The notes under the pieces were generated by a model that was not told the DNA's origin, ran no database searches, and saw nothing but the letters and a program-made list of their open reading frames with translations. 11,537 nucleotides of DNA from Polyangiaceae bacterium (GTDB lineage Bacteria; Myxococcota; Polyangia; Polyangiales; Polyangiaceae): contig JAICTU010000293.1 in NCBI GenBank assembly GCA_025936205.1, forward strand, positions 1 through 11,537, in the 5' to 3' direction. The translations under genes were made by a program, and so were the position numbers. This document shows, one piece after another, positions 1 to 8,100 of the stretch. How positions within the stretch are numbered: position 1 is the stretch's first letter; every line of letters starts with the position of its first letter.

Positions 1-1285
1 GGGGCTCCGGCGCATCATTGTTCGCGCGGCTCCCGAGCGGCATGGTGGCCGTCGTCTGTGTGACGGGAAGGTTGTTGAGCGAAACCACCCGAGCCTCGGG
101 CCGTGGCCAGTTCATCCAGACCGCCGCTGCGACGGCCAACGACACCAACGCAACAGGCAATGCGTACCGGTTCTTGCTCGTGGCCGGCGGACGCTGGGAC
201 TCGCGCCGCGGCAGGACGGGCGGCAACGCCGTGGCGCCGGCGTCTGCGGTGCCAATGCCTTGAGCGAGCTCGCTGAAGCTCAGGCCCCAGGTGATCCGGG
301 TACGCTGTCCCGCCAGGCCCAGCAGCTCTCGACCCATGGCTCTCATGTCGGGGAAGCGACGGCTCGGCTCCAGTTGCATGGCTCGTTCGATGATCGCGAT
401 CATGCGCTTGGAGAGCTTCGGGTTGCGCGTGGCGACGGGCGGATAATCACCCATCGTGACCTGGCGAACCACTTCACCAAAGGTGCTGGCGCCCGAGAAC
501 GGATTGGTCCCCGTCGCTGCCTCGTACAGCACGACACCGAGGGCGTACTGATCGGAGAGTCCGGTCATCTCGAGCCCCTGGGAGGCTTCGGGTGACATGT
601 AGAAGGGCGTGCCCATCAGCAGGCCCTTGGAGTTCGTGAGTCGCATCTTGTCCGGGCCGGACGACTTCGAAATGCCGAAATCGAGCAGCTTCGGTTCCAT
701 CTCGTCGTTGCGGCCGCGCGCCAGGAAGATGTTGCCCGGCTTCAGATCGCGGTGAACGATGCCTGCGTCGTGGACAGCGGCGAGCCCGGCTACGATCGGG
801 ATGATGACGTCCATCAGCATCGGTTCTTCGAGGGGACCCTGGGAGGCCACATACGCTTCCAGGTCCATGCCCTCGAGCAGCTCCATGACCAGGTACGGGC
901 GGCCCTGGTGTACGCCCACATCGAAGATGTTGACGACGTTGGGATGTTTGATGGCCGCGATCATGCGCGCTTCGCGCAAAAAGCGTTCGTGGCCCTCGCC
1001 GTCTTTGCCGTGGCCGTCGAGCAGAACCTTCAGCGCGACCTGACGCTGCAAGCCTTCGTGCTGGGCCCGATATACTCGGGCCATGCCGCCCTCCCCGATA
1101 CAGGGGCCAACGACATAGCCGCCAAAACGCGAGCCCTCAGCCAGCATCGATGCGTCCGGCGAGGAGTGCACCCGCGCCTCGGGCCTAGGCGGCCGATCAC
1201 TCCGGCGCGCGTTTGCGTCTCCACCCTCCAGGGCGGGAGCGGGATTAGCAGGATGACTCTTCCAGGGATCGGGTTTGTCGTTCAA
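1..1285 (-). CDS. Hanks-type Ser/Thr protein kinase, membrane-anchored, 3' end cut by window edge
   Basis: Read on the minus strand, this frame stays open from about 1324 to the left edge. It encodes a PknB-like kinase that would phosphorylate Ser/Thr residues on unknown targets. Visible motifs are the glycine loop (GEGGMARVYRA), VALKVLL with the ATP lysine, HRDLKPGN (catalytic Asp near residue 180), DFGISK, and SPE in the APE position. A hydrophobic segment (ALPVALVSLAVAAAVW) near residues 374-390 should cross the membrane, with an outer domain that begins here and continues beyond position 1. The chosen start is TTG at 1285, because GAGG lies 8 bases upstream. GTG at 1309 and ATG at 1147 are alternatives. 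It is a close paralogue of the kinase at 1734-3527: around the catalytic loop, about 40 residues differ at only three positions. Kinase identity is very sure; start and substrate are not. Confidence 0.92.
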   Translation of the reverse strand, partial: MNDKPDPWKSHPANPAPALEGGDANARRSDRPPRPEARVHSSPDASMLAEGSRFGGYVVGPCIGEGGMARVYRAQHEGLQRQVALKVLLDGHGKDGEGHERFLREARMIAAIKHPNVVNIFDVGVHQGRPYLVMELLEGMDLEAYVASQGPLEEPMLMDVIIPIVAGLAAVHDAGIVHRDLKPGNIFLARGRNDEMEPKLLDFGISKSSGPDKMRLTNSKGLLMGTPFYMSPEASQGLEMTGLSDQYALGVVLYEAATGTNPFSGASTFGEVVRQVTMGDYPPVATRNPKLSKRMIAIIERAMQLEPSRRFPDMRAMGRELLGLAGQRTRITWGLSFSELAQGIGTADAGATALPPVLPRRESQRPPATSKNRYALPVALVSLAVAAAVWMNWPRPEARVVSLNNLPVTQTTATMPLGSRANNDAPEP

Positions 1286-1733
1286 GGCGTACCTCGCTCG
1301 TCGCGCCACTTTATTGCAGAGTCGAGACCACCGCCACCTGCACTTGCGCTCCGCGCCACTTCGGCGAGGTGTTTTTGGAACGGCAAAGTCCCACTACGAT
1401 GCAGCATTCCGCAGCATCTAGAGGGCCTTGACTCCGGTACCCGGAGCGTCCCCGTGCCTGAGCCCATGCTGCGCGCCGGCTCGTGTTTTTTTGTCGGCTG
1501 AGAGGTGCGATCTGGGCGATGCAACGCGCCTGACCCCGAGTTGCTCAGGTGGCACCGGGGGCCTCGTGAGCTCGGCATTTCAGCCGCTTCGCCTCCCAAT
1601 GCGCAAAGAGGCCCGGCACATCCGCGCGCATTTCAAAAACGTGGCCGAGTTGCTTCGCCCGTCCGCGCCTGCTCATGAGCGCTCGCGCCCGGAAGAGGGG
1701 CCTTCCTCCGCACTTGGAGCGACTACTCGACGA
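1286..1733. other. 448-bp spacer between the two kinase genes
   Basis: I find no convincing gene here. Short open frames exist on both strands (for example 1282-1599 minus), but they show no recognisable protein motif and no convincing ribosome binding site. The spacer should hold the end of the upstream kinase transcript and possibly a promoter for the downstream kinase. One hairpin-plus-T-run stands out at 1460-1492: GAGCC, a 13-base loop, GGCTC, then seven T. It reads as a terminator only on the plus strand, where no gene precedes it. A 9-bp direct repeat (CGACTACTC at 1720 and 1731) overlaps the stop region of the upstream kinase. Confidence 0.6.
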
Positions 1734-3527
1734 CTACTCAAAGATGGGAGCGTTGTTTGTGCCCAGGTCGGCCTTGGGGTGACGCTGCTTTGTGGGTGCA
1801 GGCACGTCTCTCACCTCCGCCCAGTCGGGCTTTCCCGTATCGGCCGGGCGAGCTGGCTCGGCTGCCTTGGGCACGGGGGCGGCGGCGGGGGAGGGAGCGG
1901 GTCGGCGCCGTGCGGCACTCGGGCGGGCGCGGCGCTTGGTTTCATCGTCGTTCAGTGCCTGGCGGACTTTTTCCGCGTTGCTTCGTGTCCCCGCGGCCTC
2001 TTCCTTGGCGGAGGGAGGAGCCGGAGGCGGGGCCACCGGCGGACGCCGGGGGGTTACGCCAGGAGGTAGCGACGTCTCGGGCGCATGCGGCTTTTCTGGC
2101 TCGGATGTCTCGGCGTTCGCCTGCGGCTTGGGCGGCGCCGCTTCGCTCGGCGCCGGAAGCGGCTTCGGCGCGGCCACCGGCGTTGGGTTTTCGCCGGCTG
2201 TATTTCCCTTCAGCGACTGCAGTGCCACTGCAGGTGGAGGGGGCGCACCGTCGGAATTGCGCGCCGACCACAGGAGCGCCCCCGCAGCTCCGAAGAGCAC
2301 GACGCCGAACAGGATGGCGGCCAACGAGCTCAGCTTGCCGTAGCTTCGCGCGGCCGGCGGCGTCGAGCCCGAAACGGGCGTCACGTTCAGGACGGAAGCA
2401 GTGCCGGTGCGCTTGGGGTTCACCTCGCCGAAGCTCAAGCTCCAGGTGATGCGCGTGCGCTGGCCCGCGAGGTACAGCAACTCTCGCCCCATTTCGCGCA
2501 AGCTGCTGAAACGATGGCTGGGATCCAGGCTCATGGCACGCCCGACGATGCGAGCCATGCGCTTCGAGACCGCGGGGTTCTGCTGTGCGACGGGCGGGAA
2601 GTCTCCCATGGTCACCCGACGTACGGTCTCCGCGAGAGTGTCTGCCGCGAACGGATTGAACCCCGTGCAGCACTCATACAGCACCACGCCGAGCGAATAC
2701 TGGTCAGACAGCGGCGTGATCTCTCCCCCTTGAATCCCTTCCGGCGACATGTACAGGGGCGTACCCATCAACAGGCCACGCGCCGTGGTGAGCTTGAACT
2801 GCTCACTCTCGGCGGCTTTGGAAATGCCGAAGTCGAGCAGCTTCGGCTCGAGCTCGTCGTTGCGCCCGCGCGCCAGGAAGATGTTGCCCGGCTTCAAGTC
2901 GCGGTGGATCACGCCTGCATCATGTACCGCAGCAAGCCCGGCCACGATCGGCACGATGATGTCCACGAGAGCCGACTCGGGCATCGACCCCTGCGAGTAC
3001 ATCAGCGCCTCGAGATCCTGCCCCTCGAGCAGCTCCATGACCAGGTAAGGAGTCGAGTCCTGGAATCCGACGTCGAAAATGTTGACGACGTTGGGGTGCT
3101 TGATCGCCGCTGCGATGCGCCCTTCACGCAAGAAGCGCTCATGGCCTTCAGGGTCCTGCGCAAAGCCGTCGAGCAAGACCTTCAAGGCCACGCTGCGCCG
3201 GAGCCCTTCATGCTCGGCTCGATAGATGCGAGCCATGCCACCGTGACCAATGCATGGCCCCACGATGTACCCGCCAAATCTCGAACCTTCCGTCAGCAAA
3301 CCCTCAGACGAGTACAACTGACTCGATTCACGACCGGAAGGCTCACGACCGGAAGGCTCACGACCGGAAGGCTCACGGGCGGAGGAATCTTTGGCGCTCG
3401 ACGCTCGGGACTTCGGATTGTCTAAAGGATCCACCTTGGTCTTCCCGTGATACAACAAGTCAAGTACCTCGCGTGCACTTGCGAAGGGACGCCTGAGGAC
3501 AGACGCCCAGCACAAGGGCAGCCACAC
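1734..3527 (-). CDS. Hanks-type Ser/Thr protein kinase with C-terminal proline-rich ectodomain
   Basis: A complete 597-residue transmembrane signalling kinase. The cytoplasmic kinase domain covers about residues 84-350: glycine loop at 94-100 (GHGGMAR), ATP lysine K116, helix-C Glu near E135, HRD at 208-210, DFG at 232-234, SPE at 261-263. All catalytic residues are present, so it should be active. One membrane span lies near 400-420. It is followed by about 175 residues rich in Pro, Ala and Lys with no recognised domain, probably periplasmic and sensory or scaffold-like. Residues 51-65 are three perfect REPSG repeats. An in-frame stop lies just upstream of the GTG at 3527, which makes it the earliest start; a GGGG about 10 bases upstream could serve as ribosome binding site. 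GTG at 3434, preceded by GGGAAG, would give 566 residues and is a serious alternative. The gene sits downstream of the ureohydrolase on the same strand with a 216-bp gap, so it is probably transcribed separately. Confidence 0.95.
   Translation of the reverse strand: MWLPLCWASVLRRPFASAREVLDLLYHGKTKVDPLDNPKSRASSAKDSSAREPSGREPSGREPSGRESSQLYSSEGLLTEGSRFGGYIVGPCIGHGGMARIYRAEHEGLRRSVALKVLLDGFAQDPEGHERFLREGRIAAAIKHPNVVNIFDVGFQDSTPYLVMELLEGQDLEALMYSQGSMPESALVDIIVPIVAGLAAVHDAGVIHRDLKPGNIFLARGRNDELEPKLLDFGISKAAESEQFKLTTARGLLMGTPLYMSPEGIQGGEITPLSDQYSLGVVLYECCTGFNPFAADTLAETVRRVTMGDFPPVAQQNPAVSKRMARIVGRAMSLDPSHRFSSLREMGRELLYLAGQRTRITWSLSFGEVNPKRTGTASVLNVTPVSGSTPPAARSYGKLSSLAAILFGVVLFGAAGALLWSARNSDGAPPPPAVALQSLKGNTAGENPTPVAAPKPLPAPSEAAPPKPQANAETSEPEKPHAPETSLPPGVTPRRPPVAPPPAPPSAKEEAAGTRSNAEKVRQALNDDETKRRARPSAARRRPAPSPAAAPVPKAAEPARPADTGKPDWAEVRDVPAPTKQRHPKADLGTNNAPIFE
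3328..3377. repeat. 15-bp tandem repeat, 3.3 perfect copies, inside the kinase gene
   Basis: The unit CACGACCGGAAGGCT occurs three times without a mismatch at 3329-3373, with a further partial copy (CACG) after it. On the minus strand it encodes REPSG three times (kinase residues 51-65). A decayed fourth unit (RESSQ) follows at the protein level. The unit length is a multiple of three, so copy-number change keeps the frame. Perfect identity at silent positions suggests recent expansion by slippage. Confidence 0.93.
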
Positions 3528-3743
3528 AAACTCAAAGCCCCTGCTGGCGTTCGATTAAACCTACGCTAGGTGTAGGCGCGATTTCCACACGAAATCTCGG
3601 TCTTCTGCTCCCTCGTCGCTTTTCCCTACGAGGACGCTCGTCCACCGTCTCGTTGGCAGCCGGTGGCTCGCAGCCGGTGGCGCCGCCGGCAGCCCTGTCG
3701 AGTGCTCGCGGTCTTTTCTATCGGGACGGGGCCCTAGCGTGCA
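3528..3743. other. 216-bp spacer upstream of the complete kinase
   Basis: No gene is visible. Next to the ureohydrolase end there is a 12-bp direct repeat (GCAGCCGGTGGC at 3656-3667 and 3670-3681). The second copy runs into a nearly perfect inverted repeat, GCCGGTGGC then GCCGCCGGC (3673-3690, one mismatch). It could form a strong hairpin at the end of the ureohydrolase transcript, but it lacks a T-run on either strand. Closer to the kinase start are two short inverted repeats, annotated separately. The spacer therefore probably contains the kinase promoter. Confidence 0.55.
3560..3596. promoter_or_regulatory. Two adjacent short inverted repeats upstream of kinase start
   Basis: CCTAC-N7-GTAGG (3560-3576) is followed directly by GATTTC-CACAC-GAAATC (3580-3596). 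They lie about 33-69 bases upstream of the GTG at 3527, in a locally more AT-rich patch than the surroundings. The position fits a promoter or operator for the kinase gene. I cannot assign a regulator, and short arms like these can arise by chance. Confidence 0.35.
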
Positions 3744-4856
3744 TCAACTCGCGAGCAGCGCGTCCAGGCACGCACGAGTATACCGAGCTGCCGCGCGCAA
3801 TGTCTCGCCGCCCCCATTGGCACCAAGGAGCGGTGCAACTTCCATGAGATCCGCGCCGGCGAGACCTGCTTCGCGCCCCAGGCGCTCGATCAGGGTGAGG
3901 AGCCAGTCGACGGGAAGGCCGTGGGGCTCGGGGGTTCCGCAGGCATCCGCGACGGAGTCATCCGTGCCATCAATATCATTGGAAAGATACACAGGCAGTC
4001 CAGTCGCGAGCACGGCACTCACGACTCGGTCGAGCGCCTGCTCGGGAGACGCCAGGATCTCGTCAGCCCAGAACTGACGCACTCCCAGCGTGGATTCCCA
4101 GTGTTCCTTCGGCTTGCCGCTCGCGCGGATGCCGACCTGGATGACCCGGCCATTTCTGCCGAGCAGCTCGTTGGCGTGATAGGTCCATGTCGCGAAGCAC
4201 ATGCGAACGCCCAGGCGCTCCGCCAGGAGATCCGTGTGCGCGTCCGGTTGGACGATGCAGAAGCGGCGTCCCAGATCGCTGAGGGCCTTTACCGCGGGCC
4301 AAGCGCACGAGTGGTCGCCGCCGAGGATGAACGGCTTTGCTCGAGGCGCCTCCTGCAGCACCAGCTGAAGGGCGCGTGTGGCGATCGAGAGGGGGGACAC
4401 CGGCAATGCGGCACGCCGCAGAGGCGGAACGTCGGGATAGAGTGCGCTTCGACTGCGCACTAGCTGCTCTGTGGACAGCATCTCGTCATCGAGCAGCTGG
4501 GGCACCACGAACACGTCACCGATGTCGAGAATGCCGTGCGCGCGACAATGGGCGTTCCATTCGGGATCGTCTGCCAGGAGGCGCTCACGGATGGCCTGTG
4601 GGCCCAGGTTTGCGCCGCGTCGAAATCCCGCTCCGGTGTCCGACGGCACGCCGAGCAGGATCACCTTGGCCTGCGGAATCTGCTCCAGTGTCGACAGGAA
4701 GCGCTGTGTCACGTCCGCGTCGGTCGCAGCTTCATAGTAGCGTCGCTGCAGCGTCTGCTGAGCCTGGCGTCCTGTCGAAACTAGATAGATTCCGCCACCT
4801 GCGGGCCGAAGCAGCCAGCAGAGCTCCTCGAGAATCTCCGAGTTCATCGCGCCCAT
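3744..4856 (-). CDS. Arginase/agmatinase-superfamily ureohydrolase
   Basis: A 370-residue binuclear manganese hydrolase of the family that releases urea from guanidino compounds (arginine, agmatine, guanidinobutyrate) or hydrolyses formimidoylglutamate. Metal ligands are all in place: GGDHS (H182), DAHTD (D205, H207, D209) and DIDGTDD (D294, D296). DLMEVAP (E339) matches the conserved guanidinium-binding Glu region. Two things are unusual. There are about 60 residues before the family core, longer than a typical 300-320-residue agmatinase. The loop after DAHTD reads MCFATWTYH where agmatinases have HGT-M/P-F. The exact substrate is therefore open. AGGAG lies only 2 bases before ATG 4856 but 11 before ATG 4847; either start is possible. 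The gene is divergent from the FAAL-PKS genes, and its 5' region contains a perfect palindrome. Family membership is sure; calling it agmatinase would be a guess. Confidence 0.92.
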   Translation of the reverse strand: MGAMNSEILEELCWLLRPAGGGIYLVSTGRQAQQTLQRRYYEAATDADVTQRFLSTLEQIPQAKVILLGVPSDTGAGFRRGANLGPQAIRERLLADDPEWNAHCRAHGILDIGDVFVVPQLLDDEMLSTEQLVRSRSALYPDVPPLRRAALPVSPLSIATRALQLVLQEAPRAKPFILGGDHSCAWPAVKALSDLGRRFCIVQPDAHTDLLAERLGVRMCFATWTYHANELLGRNGRVIQVGIRASGKPKEHWESTLGVRQFWADEILASPEQALDRVVSAVLATGLPVYLSNDIDGTDDSVADACGTPEPHGLPVDWLLTLIERLGREAGLAGADLMEVAPLLGANGGGETLRAAARYTRACLDALLAS

Positions 4857-4892
4857 TTCTCCTGCGCCCCGCTGGAGCGAGGGGCGCGCAAC

Positions 4893-4915
4893 GCATCACC
4901 CCAGGGGGGTGATGC
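4893..4915. promoter_or_regulatory. Perfect inverted repeat, candidate operator
   Basis: GCATCACCCC (4893-4902), a three-base spacer AGG, and GGGGTGATGC (4906-4915) form a perfect 10-bp-arm palindrome. It lies 37-59 bases upstream of the ureohydrolase ATG, in the divergent spacer. No T-run follows on either strand, so a terminator is unlikely. A repressor or activator site for the ureohydrolase, perhaps shared with the PKS genes, is the simplest reading. It could also act as a 5'-UTR hairpin. Confidence 0.6.
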
Positions 4916-5035
4916 AAATTCTGTTTCACCGCAGGAACGTGTGGACGGAATCGGCTCCGGAGCTACTGTATCCGGCCCCGCGAGCCCCGATCCAGGGCGT
5001 ATGCCGCTCTATCCGCCAACGAGGGCGAATCTCAC

Positions 5036-5051
5036 AGGTCAAACATGACCT
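5036..5051. promoter_or_regulatory. AGGTCA-N4-TGACCT inverted repeat, candidate operator for FAAL-PKS genes
   Basis: Two 6-bp arms, AGGTCA (5036-5041) and TGACCT (5046-5051), are separated by AACA. The site is about 122 bases upstream of the FAAL start. Size and symmetry suit a dimeric helix-turn-helix regulator. No regulator gene is in the window, so the partner is unknown. Confidence 0.4.
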
Positions 5052-5172
5052 CCCGAAATCGGAATACCCGGCCGAAACGAGGCTCTCGTACGAACTCGGA
5101 CTGTACCATCTTGTTCACGCGAACTGGAATCCTGCAGGCAATGTCAGTTGATTCAGCGGCCAAGCTCATTAT

Positions 5173-8100
5173 ATGGTGGCTGCGTTGACGGCTGCTGCGA
5201 CGGATCGGGGTCGGCTTCGTACCTTCCCGGAAGTACTCGGTGATTGGGCAACGAAGGCTCCCCACCGGCGGGCGTACGTCTATTTGAGTGACGGGGAGCG
5301 TGAAGAAGCTTCGCTGACGTTCGCGGAGCTGCATGTGGCCGTCACCGCCGCGGCGCAACGTCTCACCGCCTACGCGCGTCCCGGCGACCGCGTGTTGCTG
5401 TTCTATCCTTCGGGGCTCGACTTCATCGTCGCGTTTCTCGCCTGCCTCTGTTCCGGCGTCGTCGCGGTGCCGGTGAGCGTTCCCAATCGCAAGCGCGGGC
5501 TGGAGATCGTCGCGGGCATCACGGTGGATTCAGGAGCCATCTGCATTCTGTCCGTCGGCGCGTTGCTGGCTCGTTACGAAGAAGACTTTGCGGCAGCGGC
5601 GGGCTTGTCACAGTTGCCGCGCATCGACACGGCTTCCTGGGGGGCTGTCGAGCCTGGCCGCTCCCCGGGTGCGGCTGGCCTGCTCGGTCCGGACCTCGAA
5701 GCGCCTGCGTTGCTGCAGTACACGTCCGGCTCCACCGGGGTACCGCGCGGCGTGATCGTGACGCACGCGAATCTCGCGGACAATCAGTCACAACAACAAG
5801 CCTGCGCGAACAACGACGAACGCACGGTGATCGTTTCGTGGCTGCCGATGTTCCACGACATGGGCTTGGGCACGGTGTTGCAGGCGCTCTGGGTCGGCGC
5901 GGAGTGCGTGCTCATGTCGCCCAGCGCCTTTTTACAGAAGCCCGCGCGCTGGCTGCAGGCCATCACGCGCTATCGCGGCACGCGCAGCGGTGGGCCAGAC
6001 TTTGCGTTCGATCTGTGTGCGCGGAGCATCGGGAAGGACGAGCGCCAAGAGCTGGATCTGAGCTCGTGGTCGTATGCTTACAACGGGAGCGAGCCGGTGC
6101 GCGCGGCGACGTTGTCGCGCTTTTACGAGGCCTTTGCGAGCTGCGGGTTTCGCTGGGAGGCGTTTCACGCGCTCTACGGGTTGGCGGAGGCGACGCTCTT
6201 TGTTTCGGGTGAGCCTCTGGACAAGGCCCCCGCAGTGGAGCGCTTCTCGCGACACAGTCTCGAGAAACGCGTGGTACGCGTCGACCCCTCCGATAACAGC
6301 CAGGCGCTCGTGGGCTGCGGTCGCACCTGGCTCGGCGGGCGCATTCTGATCGTCGATCCGGAAACGCTCGTGGAGTGCGCGGCGGGGCAGATCGGTGAGA
6401 TCTGGGTGGCCGGGCCCAGCGTGGCGGCCGGCTATTGGGGGAAAGACACCGACACCCTCGAGACCTTCCGCGCGCACACCGCGGCCGGTCAAGGTCCCTT
6501 CCTCAGAACGGGGGATCTCGGATTTCACCACGGTGACAGCCTGTATGTCACCGGGCGTTCAAAAGACCTGATCATCGTCCGGGGTCGCAATCACTATCCG
6601 CAAGACATCGAAGACACCGTCTCGACCTGTCATCCTGCGCTCGAGCCTCAGCGCTGTGCGGCGTTCTCGGTCGAGTCGGAAGACGGCGAGAGCCTGGTGG
6701 TTGCGCAAGAAGTGAAGCGCAGCGCCTTGCGCAGCATCGACGCGGAGGATGTGTTTCGTGCGATCCGCAAGAGCGTCGCCGACCGTCACGGCTTGTACGC
6801 CGCGGCCATCGTCTTGCTGCGCCCCCTGGCACTGCCTCGCACCACGAGCGGCAAGGTCCGTCGCAAGGCGTGTCGCGACGCCTTCCTGAACCAGAGCCTG
6901 CCCGAGGTGGCGAGCTCCGGCATCGTGGGCGCCACGCTGGATCCACCGGCGCGCGCCAGTGTTCCACCTGCATCCGCCTCACCGACGGCCGCGCGCCTCG
7001 CGGAGTGGCTGCGACAATACTCGCGGAGTCATTCGAGCGCCGACATCGTGCGCCGGAATCTGCCGCCGGATGCTCTGTCCGAGTTCGCGCGACAGGGGCT
7101 GCTCGGAATGCAGGTGGGAGCCCAGCATGGCGGGCTGGCACTACGTCACGGCGAAGCGGTCCGGGTGCTCGAGCAACTCGGTGGGGTCGACCTCGGCGCG
7201 TCGCTGTTCTTGGGCCTGAACAACTACTTGGGGGTCTGGCCCATCCTGCGTCACGGGCAGCTGCAGTTGCAGCAACAGGTGCTCTCGGATCTCGCGACAG
7301 GCCGCCATCTGGCTGGGTTTGCCTTGACGGAACCCGGCGCGCACGCAGGCGCGGAAGCCTGGACGTCGCATGCCGAACAGGTGAATGGCAGTGGCTGGCG
7401 CCTGTTCGGCAGGAAATTCGTGACCGGAGGGGCAGCCGATTCGGGCTCCATCAACGTCTTCGTGCGCCACAAGGACCGCCCGGGCGTCACCGGCTTCGTG
7501 GTGCCGCGCAACGCCAAAGGCGTGGGGCCGGCGAGCAGCGTGACGGAGGACGGCGTGGCCCGTGACACGCTGAGCATGGACGGCGTCTTCCTCGACCACA
7601 GCCACGTTCTGGGGCAGGTGGGGCAGGGGGAGGAAGTCGCTTTCGACGCCATCCGCCACTCCCACATGGCGATTGGCGCGGCCTGTCTGGGTGGCATGAA
7701 GCGCTGCAGCCAGCTGATTTTCCAGCACGCCACGCAGCGCCAGATCGGGGAAGCGGGCCTGGTCGCGCACCCGGTCACCATGACCCGTCTGGGGCGCATC
7801 ACCGCGGAAGTGACCGCACTGGAGTGTCTGGTACGGCTCCTGGCCGAGCTCGCGGACCAAGACCAAGTCGTCGCTTCGGAGGCCTTCACCGTTTGCAAGC
7901 TGGTCGGTCCCGAGATGCTTTGGCAGGCGGTGGATGATCTGGTGCAGCTGCTGGGCCGCCGTGGACTGGTGGAAACGCTGCAGATTCGCAAGCTGGTCGA
8001 CGACGCGCGGATTCTGCGCGGCCTCGAAGGTCCCGCGGAAGCGAGCGCTGCCGTGCTGGGCGCTGGCCTGCTGGAGGCGGAGCTCGATGGGCTTCGAGCT

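Larger units (their letters stand above)
4857..5172. other. 316-bp divergent promoter region between ureohydrolase and FAAL genes
   Basis: No gene is supported here. The region must hold promoters for both directions. It contains a 10-bp-arm inverted repeat at 4893-4915 and a 6-bp-arm one at 5036-5051, plus weaker palindromes (TCGTACGA at 5086-5093, GTTC-N4-GAAC at 5113-5124). I cannot place -35/-10 boxes with confidence. No clear Shine-Dalgarno sequence precedes the FAAL start at 5173. Confidence 0.6.

Noticed and set aside
1460..1492. Hairpin (GAGCC/GGCTC, 13-base loop) followed by seven T on the plus strand
   Set aside because: It looks like an intrinsic terminator, but no plus-strand gene precedes it and the stem is short with a large loop. 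On the minus strand, where the genes lie, the T-run is on the wrong side.
752..1501. Plus-strand open frame of 249 codons across the first kinase and the spacer
   Set aside because: Most of it is antisense to the kinase domain, and no ribosome binding site or protein motif supports it.
1282..1599. Minus-strand open frame of 105 codons in the spacer between kinases
   Set aside because: It overlaps the likely start of the first kinase, has no good ribosome binding site, and shows a low-complexity Arg/Ser/Gly-rich translation.
2085..3425. Long plus-strand open frame (446 codons) opposite the complete kinase gene
   Set aside because: It lies exactly antisense to a gene with intact kinase motifs, and its translation is compositionally odd with no recognisable motif. 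Such open antisense frames are common in GC-rich coding DNA.
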